Shown here: positions 52,623-61,167 of the stretch, piece after piece
Layout: every line of letters starts with the position of its first letter
Numbering within the stretch: the first letter of the stretch is position 1
DNA from: Chloroflexota bacterium
Lineage (GTDB): Bacteria > Chloroflexota > Dehalococcoidia > Tepidiformales > Tepidiformaceae
Assembly (NCBI GenBank): GCA_026710655.1
Contig: JAPOQN010000013.1
Coordinates: forward strand, 218,510 to 282,509
Reading direction: 5' to 3'
Length of the DNA: 64,000 nucleotides
Made by a program: the position numbers and the translations under genes
The notes under the pieces: model-generated
What the model was told of the DNA's origin: nothing
Database searches by the model: none
Seen by the model: only the letters and a program-made list of their open reading frames with translations

Positions 52623-53372
52623 CTAGAGCGCGAACTCCTTCGGAGCGACGACCTCGTCGCCGGTGTTGAGCGCCATGATCAGCTCTTCGAAGGCTTGCTG
52701 GGCCTGCATCGCCTCCCGGCGCCTGCTGTCGTTGCCTTCGGTGAGGCGCGGAACCCAGTAGTTGCCGACCTCGACGTGCATCACCTCGTCTGCGTGGTTG
52801 AAGTCGAAGGCGCGCTCCCACTCGGGATCGCCGATGTTGCGGCCCATGTCGATGAGGGCGGTGAAGAGGTTCATCGCGAGCCCTTCGCCGCCGCGGTGCA
52901 CCGAGGCCATGCTGTTGATCATGTCGAGCCCACTGCGGGGGTTCCCGTTCTCGCTTGAGGCCGTGAGGGCTCCGCCCGCCGTGTAGCCATCGACGAAGTC
53001 GCCGAGCGTGCAGCCGTTCTTGGCCATCTGCTCGAGCACGATCTCCGTGTGGCGGCACTCGTCCCAGGTGAGTCGCGCGTTCACCAGCGCCAGCTCCCAG
53101 GGGAGCTGGTCGACGCCCTCCTGCGTTGCCAGCACGTAGCGGCGGCCGAAGGCCTCGGAGCCGCCGATCTCGCCGCCGTACATGGAGTGCAGGAGCACCT
53201 TCACGGGCAGCTTCTCGGGGTCGCGCAGCAGGATCGAGGGCATGTCGATGCCGTTCTCGCGCCAGTCCGAGCGCTCGCTCACGGGCAGGTAGCGGTGCGG
53301 CGGGTCACGCCGGATCTGGTCGGGCGTCGGATCCTTGTAGAAGGGTCGCTCCGTCGTCGCTTCTGCCGTCAT
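52623..53372 (-). CDS. Double-ExxH ferritin-like diiron protein, first paralogue
   Basis: 249 aa. Same ligand pattern as its neighbour: DECRHTE and ADEVMHVEVG (ExxH twice), with GGEIGGSEAF and HRGGEGLAM supplying two more Glu. It differs mainly in a loop near 130-150 (GGALTASSENGNPRSG), which is longer here. First gene of the operon; AGGAGG lies six bases before the ATG and a TATCAT box about 47 bases upstream. The pair may form a heterodimer. Confidence 0.8.
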   Translation of the reverse strand: MTAEATTERPFYKDPTPDQIRRDPPHRYLPVSERSDWRENGIDMPSILLRDPEKLPVKVLLHSMYGGEIGGSEAFGRRYVLATQEGVDQLPWELALVNARLTWDECRHTEIVLEQMAKNGCTLGDFVDGYTAGGALTASSENGNPRSGLDMINSMASVHRGGEGLAMNLFTALIDMGRNIGDPEWERAFDFNHADEVMHVEVGNYWVPRLTEGNDSRRREAMQAQQAFEELIMALNTGDEVVAPKEFAL

Positions 53373-53418
53373 GGTTAGCCTCCTGGTGCGAGAGCGCCGC
53401 GCGCGCTCATCCTCCGGA

Positions 53419-53424
53419 ATGATA
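53419..53424 (-). promoter_or_regulatory. Probable -10 box (TATCAT) of the diiron-ferredoxin operon
   Basis: TATCAT matches TATAAT at five of six bases, 47 bases from the first ATG, in the 72-base gap after the SnoaL-like stop. No clear -35 was found. Confidence 0.4.
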
Positions 53425-53444
53425 CCCCCTGGAACCGGGGCTGG

Positions 53445-54002
53445 TTAGCCCACAACCTCGCGCAGGCGGTAGATGAGGTCGCTGCGATCGCCGCGCGCCA
53501 CCTGCGTGAAGTTGGCGGCCATGTCCGCATTGGTATCGAGCACGGGATCGATGCGGCTCCACGAGTGCACCACCGTGCGGTGCAGGATCAGCCAGGGTCC
53601 GCCGTCGCGCCGCTCGAACACGTCCACGTAGCGCCCACCCCAGGTGAAGTCCTTGGCCACGCCGTCGTCGCCGGCGGGGATGCGGTGGTAGGCCACGTGG
53701 TAGGTCTCCGAGTAGGCCCGGTCACCTTCGACCTCGATGTGCGAGTTGCCGAGAAAATGCTCGGTGCACTCCAGGTTGGAGAGCCCCACCATCACGTGCT
53801 CGGCGAACTCGAAGGCGTTCCCCTTGAAGGTGCCGTGGTCGTCGTAGGCGTCGGGGTGGTACGCCGACTTCACCAGGTCCGGGTCGAGCAGGTCGATGCC
53901 CCGCGAGTAGCGCATGAGCGCGTCGCGGATCTCCTGCTTCGTCAGCAGTTCGTCGATCGCGGCCTCGCGATCGGTCTCGGTTCGGGGTTCGGTTGCCGTC
54001 AT
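53445..54002 (-). CDS. SnoaL-like (NTF2-fold) protein
   Basis: 185 aa. The start LTKQEIRDALMRYSRGIDLL and DLVKSAYHPDAYDDHGTFKG are typical of SnoaL_4 domains, with VHSWSRIDP near the C-terminus. Such proteins are isomerases, cyclases or dehydratases of small hydrophobic molecules, often unassigned. Upstream of the diiron operon on the same strand and may belong to the same pathway. ATG at 54002 follows GGAGACC. Divergent from the DUF3500 gene. Confidence 0.82.
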   Translation of the reverse strand: MTATEPRTETDREAAIDELLTKQEIRDALMRYSRGIDLLDPDLVKSAYHPDAYDDHGTFKGNAFEFAEHVMVGLSNLECTEHFLGNSHIEVEGDRAYSETYHVAYHRIPAGDDGVAKDFTWGGRYVDVFERRDGGPWLILHRTVVHSWSRIDPVLDTNADMAANFTQVARGDRSDLIYRLREVVG

Positions 54003-54081
54003 CGCTGGTCTCCGTGCGCAGGGCGCGCGCGGGCATTCTAGCGGCGCGCTCGGGGGTGGGGTCAGCCCTGTGCCCGAAGCG

Positions 54082-54087
54082 TATCCT
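54082..54087 (+). promoter_or_regulatory. -10 box TATCCT, seven bases from ATG (leaderless)
   Basis: TATCCT, seven bases (TGCGGCC), ATG. No ribosome binding site. Another candidate of the leaderless set. Confidence 0.4.
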
Positions 54088-54094
54088 TGCGGCC

Positions 54095-55222
54095 ATGCCG
54101 GCCACGAACGCTCCCGAGACCGCCGCACGCATGGCCGCCGCCGCGCGCGCCTTCCTCGCCCAGCTGGAGCCCAAGCAGCGTGCGCGCGTCCTGCGTCCTC
54201 TGTCAGATGACGACGAGCGCCGCCACTGGAACTACGCGCCCATGGCCCGCGAGGGCCTGCCTCTCCTCGCCATGACGCCCCTGCAGCAGCAGGCCGCCAA
54301 CCGCCTCGCCGCCACCGGCCTGAGCCCTTCGGGCTACGTAACCGCCGCCGTCATCATGGGGCTGGAGAACATCCTCGATGCGCAGGAGGCGTGGAGCGGG
54401 GGGCGGCTCGGCGTCGATGTCGGCTCCGACCGCTGGCGCGACCCGCAGCTCTACTTCGCGACCATCTTCGGCGAACCCGGCGACGAGACCTGGGGCTGGC
54501 GCTTCGAGGGCCATCACGTGTCTCTCCACTACACCATCGAGGGCGACAGCGTCGTCGCCCCCAACCCGACCTTCTTCGGGGCGAACCCGGCGGAGGCGCC
54601 CTTCGGCGGCGCCGGGAGCCTGCGCCCCCTCGCCGCCGAGGAAGACCTCGCCCGCGACCTGCTGCGGGCGCTCGACGGGGGCCAGCGCGAAACCGCCCTC
54701 ATCTCGACGGCGGCGCCGCCCGACATCGTGCAGTCGAACCGGCCCCGGGTTGAGGACGGCGCCGTGCCCATCCCCACGGCCCGCCTGATGGGTATCCCCA
54801 GCACCGAGACCTGGGAGGAACGCGGCCGCGCGGAGCGCGACGGCCTCGGCTTCGGTCCCGAGCAGGAAGCGGCCGTCCGCTACTCGGTCACGCCCGTTGG
54901 CCTGGCTGCCGGCGCCCTGCGCGAGTCCCAGCACGAGATGCTGGAGGCGCTCGTCGCGCTCTACGTCGATCGCCTCCCCGACGAGCTCGCGCAGAGCCAG
55001 CGGGAAGCGCTGGCGGGAGGCGCCCTCGCGCAGATGCACTTCGCCTGGGCGGGCGGTTTCGAGGCGGGTGAGCCGCACTACTACCGGCTCCAGGGCCCCC
55101 GTTTCCTCGTCGAGTACGACTGCACGCAGAACGGCGCCAACCACATCCATGCGGTCTGGCGCGACCCTGAGGGCGACTTCGGCGAAGATCTCCTCGCCCG
55201 GCACTACGGCGAGCACCACTGA
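54095..55222 (+). CDS. DUF3500 family protein
   Basis: 375 aa, cytoplasmic. Features of DUF3500: LGLENILDAQEAW-like segment, WGWRFEGHHVSLHYTIEGD, the VAPNPTFFGANPAE stretch, PVGLAAGAL and the final HIHAVWRDPEGDFGEDLL. The conserved His residues (HHVSLHY; HIHAVW) suggest a metal site, but the family function is unknown. The ATG at 54095 is favoured because the -10 box leaves no leader. Divergent from the SnoaL-like gene. Confidence 0.82.
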   Translation: MPATNAPETAARMAAAARAFLAQLEPKQRARVLRPLSDDDERRHWNYAPMAREGLPLLAMTPLQQQAANRLAATGLSPSGYVTAAVIMGLENILDAQEAWSGGRLGVDVGSDRWRDPQLYFATIFGEPGDETWGWRFEGHHVSLHYTIEGDSVVAPNPTFFGANPAEAPFGGAGSLRPLAAEEDLARDLLRALDGGQRETALISTAAPPDIVQSNRPRVEDGAVPIPTARLMGIPSTETWEERGRAERDGLGFGPEQEAAVRYSVTPVGLAAGALRESQHEMLEALVALYVDRLPDELAQSQREALAGGALAQMHFAWAGGFEAGEPHYYRLQGPRFLVEYDCTQNGANHIHAVWRDPEGDFGEDLLARHYGEHH

Positions 55223-55251
55223 GCGCCGCCGCCGGCGGGGAGGCCTGAAGC

Positions 55252-56223
55252 TTGCGCTACGTCATCTACGGCGCCGGAGCGATCGGCGGGGTCATGGGGG
55301 CGCGGCTGCACCTGAGCGGGCAGGACGTCGCCCTCATCGCGCGAGGCGCACACCTTGAGGCCCTGCGCCAGGACGGCCTCGCCTTCACCAGCGCCGACGG
55401 CACCCAGACCCTTCCCATCCCCGCCGCCGGCTCCCCCGCCGAGCTCGACCTGACCGCCGAAGATGTCGTCATCCTGGCGATGAAGTCGCAGGACACGGTG
55501 GCGGCCCTCGACGCCCTCTTCGCTGCCGCCCCGCCGTCGATTACGGTCGTCTGCGCGCAGAACGGCGTCGTCAACGAGCGCATGGCCCTGCGCCGCTTCC
55601 CCAACGTCTACGGCCAGCTCGTCATCCTGCCGGGGACGCACCTGGAACCGGGCAGCGTCATTGCCAGCGCCAGCCCCACCTACGGCATCCTCGATCTCGG
55701 CCGCTACCCCCGCGGCAGCGACGCATGCGCGGAACGCATCGCCGGCGACCTCACCGAGGCCGGCTTCAGCGCCGTGGCGAGTGAGGACATCATGCCGTGG
55801 AAGTACGGCAAGCTACTGCGCAACCTCGCCAACTCGACGCAGGCCATCCTCGGCCTGGAGGAGAAGGCGGAGGGCCTGATGGCGCGCGCCCACGAGGAGG
55901 CGCTCGCCTGCTTCGCCGCCGCCGGCATCGACCTGGTCGGGGATGACGAGTTCCGGGAGCGATTCCAGGCGTTGAACCGCATCTTCTCGAACAGCCCGGC
56001 GGCGCGCGCCGGAAACTCCTCCTGGCAGAGCCTCACGCGCGGCTCCGGCACCATCGAGGCCGCCTACCTCAACGGTGAGGTCGTCCTGCTCGGCAGGCTG
56101 CACGGTGTGCCTACCCCCGTGAACGCGCTCCTGCAGGAGGTCGCGACCGAGGTGGCGGCGTCGGGCAAGGGCCCCGGCGCGTACACGCTCGCCGACCTCG
56201 AGGCGCGCCTCTCCGGCGACTAA
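55252..56223 (+). CDS. Ketopantoate-reductase-type (ApbA/PanE) dehydrogenase
   Basis: 323 aa. NADP-binding start YVIYGAGAIGGVMGARL and catalytic Lys in PWKYGKLLRN, as in 2-dehydropantoate 2-reductases, followed by the usual helical C-terminal domain with SSWQSLTRGSGTIEAAYLNG. It may make pantoate for CoA or be one of the many PanE-like paralogues with other 2-oxo acid substrates; panB/panC are not in the window. The start is TTG at 55252 with weak GGGAGG upstream. Four-base convergent overlap with the next gene. Confidence 0.82.
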   Translation: MRYVIYGAGAIGGVMGARLHLSGQDVALIARGAHLEALRQDGLAFTSADGTQTLPIPAAGSPAELDLTAEDVVILAMKSQDTVAALDALFAAAPPSITVVCAQNGVVNERMALRRFPNVYGQLVILPGTHLEPGSVIASASPTYGILDLGRYPRGSDACAERIAGDLTEAGFSAVASEDIMPWKYGKLLRNLANSTQAILGLEEKAEGLMARAHEEALACFAAAGIDLVGDDEFRERFQALNRIFSNSPAARAGNSSWQSLTRGSGTIEAAYLNGEVVLLGRLHGVPTPVNALLQEVATEVAASGKGPGAYTLADLEARLSGD

Positions 56224-57410
56224 CGCTCCGCCACCGCTGCCTGCTCCTGGCGGCTCAGTTCCACCTCACCCAAGACGAAGTCCCGCACGAGCGGGAACAC
56301 CGCCCGGCGCTTGGGCTCCTCGACCTCCTCTTCCCAGCTCTCCAGCAGGAAGGCGAAGGTGAAGCCCGCGCTAGTCCGGTCCTCGGGAAACACGTACCCG
56401 GCGCCGACGAAGTGGTCCGTGTCATCCTCGGGCGTCCAGTAGCCGGCCTTCTGGCCGTACTGGTACCCCTCCGCCCCGAAGTCCGCCGGGAACGTCTCCA
56501 TCCCCTGGGGCAGGACCACCTCCGAGGCGAGCTGCAGCAGGTGGGCCGTCCACGCTTCGTCAAGCTGCTCCCCCCGCAGGATGGACGCCCACACGAGCGC
56601 CAGGTCGTGCGGCCTGAACCAGGCATGCCGCCAGCTCCACTCCAGGTAGGAGTACCAGGAGACGCCCGCCTGCGTCATCACCGCCCCCACTTGCTCGGGC
56701 GTGACCAGTTCGGCGATCTCGTCCGTGCTCTTGTCGAGGGAGTGGTGCAGGACCAGCTCGACGTTCTCCTCGATTGCGGCGAAGTCGAGCAGGCCGTCCT
56801 GCACCGCCCGGAGCGCGGCCGTGAGGATCACGACCTTGCCCGCGGAGGCGGGGTACTGGGAGTGCTGGGGCCGGACGATGATGGCGGAGTCGCAGTCGAG
56901 GTCGATGAGCGCCAGCCCCCACACCCCCTGGTACTCGGTCATTGCGTCCTCCACCGCCTCGATGAGCGCCGCTCCCCGTCCGGCCACGCTCGTGCAGCGC
57001 TCGGGGCGGCCCTCCCTCGATTCGCCCGACTCGGGCGTTTCGACGCGCCCCGGGTCGGCGCCCCTTGCCACCGGTGTCCGCGAAGGGGAAGGGGTGGCTG
57101 TGGGGGCAGGTGAGGACGTCGCTGTCGGGCTTGGCGAGGGTGTCGCTGGAGGCGTCGTCGGCGTGGGGACGGGGGTGTCCGTCGCGGTGGGGGTCGCGGT
57201 GGGCGTCGGAGCAGGAGTGACGGCCTCCGTGGCTGTGGCTGTGGCTGTGGTCGCGGAGGTGGTGGCTGTGGGGGTAGCGGCCGGGGCGATCGGTTCCGGT
57301 TCGCCGGGGGAGGAGGCTTCGTCCAGCAGGAAGAACAGCGCTGCCACCAACCCCAGCACCAGGGCCAGCCCCGCCGGGAGGAACGTCCGAATCGAGGGCC
57401 GCAGCCGCAT
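56220..57410 (-). CDS. Membrane-anchored class-A-like serine hydrolase
   Basis: 396 aa. One N-terminal helix (about 10-30), then a Pro/Thr/Ala-rich linker of about 85 residues, then a penicillin-binding/beta-lactamase-like domain from about 145. The catalytic Ser-x-x-Lys is SAGK (Ser189-Lys192). Where class A enzymes have SDN and KTG the sequence reads YSYLEW and QKAGY, so it is a divergent relative, more likely a cell-wall or esterase role than resistance. TACAGT six bases ahead of the ATG suggests a leaderless message. Confidence 0.72.
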   Translation of the reverse strand: MRLRPSIRTFLPAGLALVLGLVAALFFLLDEASSPGEPEPIAPAATPTATTSATTATATATEAVTPAPTPTATPTATDTPVPTPTTPPATPSPSPTATSSPAPTATPSPSRTPVARGADPGRVETPESGESREGRPERCTSVAGRGAALIEAVEDAMTEYQGVWGLALIDLDCDSAIIVRPQHSQYPASAGKVVILTAALRAVQDGLLDFAAIEENVELVLHHSLDKSTDEIAELVTPEQVGAVMTQAGVSWYSYLEWSWRHAWFRPHDLALVWASILRGEQLDEAWTAHLLQLASEVVLPQGMETFPADFGAEGYQYGQKAGYWTPEDDTDHFVGAGYVFPEDRTSAGFTFAFLLESWEEEVEEPKRRAVFPLVRDFVLGEVELSRQEQAAVAER

Positions 57411-57416
57411 CCGACC

Positions 57417-57422
57417 ACTGTA
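57417..57422 (-). promoter_or_regulatory. -10 box TACAGT, six bases from ATG (leaderless)
   Basis: Minus strand: TACAGT, six bases (GGTCGG), ATG of the serine hydrolase gene. It excludes the longer reading upstream. Confidence 0.5.
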
Positions 57423-57710
57423 GCCGCCCCGCTCGCAGGGCCAAGGGCAGGCGGCTTCGCCCGGTTTCTCTGCATTGAGGGCTGGGTCCCAACGACCCGT
57501 CAGGCGGAGCGGCTCTCCAAATCCGAGACGCGCTCCCGCAGTTGCTGCAGATCGCGTTCCATGGTGCGAACCCTGCTCGCCGACACCGCCCCTGAGCCCC
57601 ACGACTCCCATCACATCAGACCACGTACTGCCTCGTTGGGCCGCTGGCACGTCCACCCCCACCCGTTCGGCGATCGCGGTAAGGGCCCGTTCAATGCGGC
57701 CGAAGTGGGT

Positions 57711-58712
57711 TCAGGCGGACTGCCCGGACTCACTATCACGCCCGCCGTCAGGGGTTGCCGGGGTGAACCGCCCAGTGGCGCGCACCAACTCGAAGGCGAT
57801 CGCCTCGTTGGCCGCGTGCCCCGCGTTGTCCACGATGATGAGTTCCGCCTGCGGCCATACGCGACTCAACTCCAACGCATTCCCGACTGGCGCCTGGTAG
57901 TCGTGGCGTCCGTTAACCATCACCCCTGGAGTGTCGGCGAGCGAGGTCGCTCCTCGCAGGAGGGCGCCATCCTCGACCCAGGCATTGTGACGCACGTAGT
58001 GGGTGACGAGGCGAGCGAATGCCATCGCATAGTCAGCGTCCTCGAACCTCGGCGAAAGCCCCGTGGCTGGTGGCCACTCCGGGGTGGAGGACTCCCACAG
58101 GCACCACTCGAGTACCGCTCGCTGGCGAGTGTCTGGGTCGGGATCGTGCAGCAGTCGGTGATACACCTCAACGAGATCACCGTCCCGGTCGTCAACTGGC
58201 GCCGCAGCCCTCAGCCGCTCCCACTGCTCGGGGAAGAGGATTGCGACGCCCCCTCGGAAAAGCCAGTCGAACTCGGAGTGGCGTCCTGTCGTTACCCCGA
58301 ACAGGATCAACTCGGTGACACGGCCTGGGTGGAGTTCGGCATAGGCCAGGGCCAGGGTGCTGCCCCACGACCCACCAAGCACGAGCCAGCGTTCGACGCC
58401 CAGGTGTTCGCGCAAGGACTCGATGTCCTCGATGAGCTTCCAGGTGGTGTTGTCCTTCAGGTCCGTCTCAAGCGTGCTCGCATGGGGAGTACTCCGCCCA
58501 CAGCCTCGCTGGTCGAACTGAACCACTCGGTAGGCTTCTGGATCGAACAGCCTGCGTTGGCCGGGAGAGCGTCCCGAGCCAGGGCCGCCGTGCAGCACGA
58601 CTGCCGGCTTCCCTTCAGGGTTGCCGGAAGTCTCCCAGTAGATGCGGTTGCCATCGCCCACGGGCAGCAGGCCCTCAGCGTACGGTTCGATTGCAGGGAA
58701 TAGCGTGGCCAA
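57711..58712 (-). CDS. pip: Proline iminopeptidase (prolyl aminopeptidase, S33)
   Basis: 333 aa, alpha/beta hydrolase. Removes N-terminal proline from peptides. Oxyanion motif HGGPGSGRSP (41-50), DQRGCGRSTPH, nucleophile elbow GGSWGS (Ser115), Asp in VNGRHDYQAP and the final His in DNAGHAANE. Length is near the family's 315-ish plus a short tail. The start is a TTG at 58712, set by GGGAGG eight bases upstream; there is no in-frame ATG near it. Cytoplasmic. Confidence 0.9.
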   Translation of the reverse strand: MATLFPAIEPYAEGLLPVGDGNRIYWETSGNPEGKPAVVLHGGPGSGRSPGQRRLFDPEAYRVVQFDQRGCGRSTPHASTLETDLKDNTTWKLIEDIESLREHLGVERWLVLGGSWGSTLALAYAELHPGRVTELILFGVTTGRHSEFDWLFRGGVAILFPEQWERLRAAAPVDDRDGDLVEVYHRLLHDPDPDTRQRAVLEWCLWESSTPEWPPATGLSPRFEDADYAMAFARLVTHYVRHNAWVEDGALLRGATSLADTPGVMVNGRHDYQAPVGNALELSRVWPQAELIIVDNAGHAANEAIAFELVRATGRFTPATPDGGRDSESGQSA

Positions 58713-58923
58713 GTGTCGAGCCTCCCTACTGCCCCTGGGTGGAGAGTGCCTTCCAGACTGTCTCAGGAGTCCTTGGGCACTCTCTCCGTCCTGGGTCACA
58801 GGCCCTGTCGTGTAGACGGAGGTCCAACAAGGATAGAAGCCCGGGTCGAGGCGCTCCTTGTGAGAACCCGACCGAGGCGGCATAGTCGCGCCGCCGGGCG
58901 GCTGGCCCGGAGGGGGATTTGCG

Positions 58924-59751
58924 ATGGCTGGACTGAACCTCACGGGAATCGAAGACAAGGTCGCGGTCGTGACAGGCGCGGGACGCATGAAGAGCATCGG
59001 GCGCAGCATCGCCGTTGAGCTCGCCAAAGCCGGCGCCGATGTCGTCATCACCGGCACCGGGCGTCCGCCCGAGCGCTATCCCGACGACGAGAAGGCCGCC
59101 GGCTGGCGCGACATCGCCTCCGTCGCCGAGGAGATCGAGGCCGCCGGGCGCCGCGCCCTGCCGGTTGTCAGCGACTCCGCCGACGAGAACTCCGTGCAGG
59201 AGCTGCTCGACAAGACGCTCGCCGAGTTCGGGCGCGTCGACTTTGTCGTGAACAACGCCGGCGCCGCTCGTGGCCCCGACCGCGTCCCCGTCGTCGACAT
59301 GCCCATCGACGCCTGGGACACCGTCATCCGCGTCAACCTGCGCGGCCCCTTCCTGATGTCGAAGATCTTCGGGCAGCAGCTCATCGACGCGGGCAACGGA
59401 GGCGTCATCATCAACATCTCCTCGATCGCGGGGAAGGTACTCGGGCCGAACATGGCCGCCTACGTGGCCAGCAAGGCCGGTCTCCAGGGGATGACCGGCG
59501 GCATGGCCCGGGAGATCGGGCGCCACGGTGTCCGCGTGAACGCCATCTGCCCAGGCCTCGTCGATACCTCGCGCATGTCGGACGTGTTTGACGACCCCGA
59601 CTTCGCCGCGCGCGCGGCCATGATCCCCATCGGCCGCGCGGGCCTCGGCGAGGACATCGGCTGGGCCACGGTCTACCTCTGCAGCGACCAGGGCTCCTGG
59701 ATCACGGGCCAGTCCATCAACGTGTGCGGGGGCAACGCGGTCGCCCATTGA
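58924..59751 (+). CDS. Short-chain dehydrogenase/reductase
   Basis: 275 aa SDR with a variant cofactor loop, TGAGRMKSIGRSIA, carrying a three-residue insert before IG. VVITGTGRPPERYPDDEKAA is a longer second-strand loop than usual and suggests NADP or an unusual substrate. NNAGAARG and the catalytic YVASK are intact. GGAGGGGG precedes the ATG. The stop is shared with the start of the PIN gene (TTGA). Confidence 0.87.
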   Translation: MAGLNLTGIEDKVAVVTGAGRMKSIGRSIAVELAKAGADVVITGTGRPPERYPDDEKAAGWRDIASVAEEIEAAGRRALPVVSDSADENSVQELLDKTLAEFGRVDFVVNNAGAARGPDRVPVVDMPIDAWDTVIRVNLRGPFLMSKIFGQQLIDAGNGGVIINISSIAGKVLGPNMAAYVASKAGLQGMTGGMAREIGRHGVRVNAICPGLVDTSRMSDVFDDPDFAARAAMIPIGRAGLGEDIGWATVYLCSDQGSWITGQSINVCGGNAVAH

Positions 59752-60191
59752 CCGGCGAACGCGGACCCCTGCGGGCCATCGTCGATACGAACCTGCTGGT
59801 CGGGGCGCTCGCCCGGCCGGGAGGCTCGTCCGCCCGCATCCTCGACCACTGGCGCGCAGGTGACTTCGAGCACGTCGCCTCGGCGGCGACCCTGCGGGAG
59901 GCGGAGCTGGTCGTGGGGGCGCGCTGGGTGGCGCGCATCGCCGACACCGGCGCCCGCGACGCCCTCCTTGCCGAGCTGCGGGAACGCTCGGTCATGGTCG
60001 ACGCGCCCGTGCTCGACGAGCTCACGCTCAAGGATGCGGGCGACCGCAGGCTCGTCGAGGCCGCCCACGCAGGCGGCGCCGGCTACCTCGTGACCGCCGA
60101 CCGCGAGGTGCTCCGGATGCGCGGCTACGGCGCCGTCGAGTTCGTGACCTCGCGCGAGTTCCTGCGGACGCTCTCCGACCGCGCCGGTTGA
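59748..60191 (+). CDS. PIN-domain putative ribonuclease toxin
   Basis: 147 aa, COG1569-type PIN. AIVDTNLLVGALARPGG gives the first Asp, then a Glu in REAELV, an Asp in AGDRRLVEAA and the last acidic site TADREVL. Such proteins are toxins of type II systems or single-copy RNases. No antitoxin gene is next to it, so it may be an orphan. The TTG start overlaps the preceding stop, so it depends on translation of the SDR gene. Confidence 0.75.
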   Translation: MTGERGPLRAIVDTNLLVGALARPGGSSARILDHWRAGDFEHVASAATLREAELVVGARWVARIADTGARDALLAELRERSVMVDAPVLDELTLKDAGDRRLVEAAHAGGAGYLVTADREVLRMRGYGAVEFVTSREFLRTLSDRAG

Positions 60192-60240
60192 CGCCTTCCC
60201 CGGTCGCTCCTACGGTTCGCGGGACCCGAGGAGGCGGCAG

Positions 60241-61164
60241 TTGACACTCAACCCGCAAGCGAAGTTCCTTCTGAATCAGATGGCGGCCATGGGCATGCCC
60301 CCCATCCACGAGCAGGAGCCCGAAGCCGTACGCGAGGCCAACCGCCTGCCACCGGCGGTGCCGGGCGCGACCATGGCCAACGTCGAGGACCGCAACATCC
60401 CCGGCCCCGCGGGCGACATCCCCGTGCGCATCTACCGCCCCACCGACGCCTCCGACCACTCCCTCCTCGTCTGGTACCACGGTGGTGGCTGGGTCATCGG
60501 CGACCTCGACGGCGCCGACGTGACCTGTCGCGAACTGGCCGACCGAAGCGGGTCCGTCGTCGTGTCGGTCGACTACCGCCTGGCCCCGGAGCACCGCTAC
60601 CCCGCCGCCCACGAGGACTGCTACGCCGCCACCGTCTGGGCCGCCGCGAACGCCGCTGAACTGGGCGCCGACGCGAGCAAGCTGGCCGTCGGTGGCGACT
60701 CCGCGGGCGGCAATCTCGCCGCCGTCGTCTCGCTCCGCGCCCGCGACGAGGACGGCCCCGCGATCAGCTTCCAGCTGCTCGTCTACCCCGTCACCGACCA
60801 CAGCTACGAGACCGTTTCCTACAGCGACAACGCGGATGGCTACCTGCTGACGCGCGACGGCATGGAGTGGTTCTGGAACCACTACCTCGGCCCTGACGGC
60901 GACGGCTCCCATCCCCACGCCTCGCCTCTGCGCGCGGACGATCTGTCGGGTCTTCCGCCCGCCCACGTCATCACCGCGGAGTACGACCCCCTCCGCGACG
61001 AAGGCGAGGCCTACGCGAAACGACTGCAGGAGGCGGGCGTACCGGTCACGCAGACCCGCTACGCCGGCCAGATACACGCCTTCTACGGCATGCACGGCGT
61101 CCTCGACGACGCCACCAACGCCGCCCAGGAGTCCGCCGAAAAGCTGAAGGCCGCCCTGGCCTAG
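60241..61164 (+). CDS. HSL-family alpha/beta hydrolase (carboxylesterase)
   Basis: 307 aa. The HGGGW oxyanion motif, GDSAGG nucleophile elbow, the late Asp in EYDPLRDEG and the His in QIHAFYG are the complete hormone-sensitive-lipase-type set. Hydrolyses short acyl esters. TTG start with GAGGAGG seven bases upstream. Convergent with thrS, separated by three bases. Confidence 0.9.
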   Translation: MTLNPQAKFLLNQMAAMGMPPIHEQEPEAVREANRLPPAVPGATMANVEDRNIPGPAGDIPVRIYRPTDASDHSLLVWYHGGGWVIGDLDGADVTCRELADRSGSVVVSVDYRLAPEHRYPAAHEDCYAATVWAAANAAELGADASKLAVGGDSAGGNLAAVVSLRARDEDGPAISFQLLVYPVTDHSYETVSYSDNADGYLLTRDGMEWFWNHYLGPDGDGSHPHASPLRADDLSGLPPAHVITAEYDPLRDEGEAYAKRLQEAGVPVTQTRYAGQIHAFYGMHGVLDDATNAAQESAEKLKAALA

Positions 61165-61167
61165 CCC

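Noticed and set aside
56220..57410. The SxxK serine hydrolase as a true class A beta-lactamase.
   Set aside because: The SDN and KTG motifs are not kept and the protein has a long membrane-proximal linker; a wall-related or esterase role is as likely.
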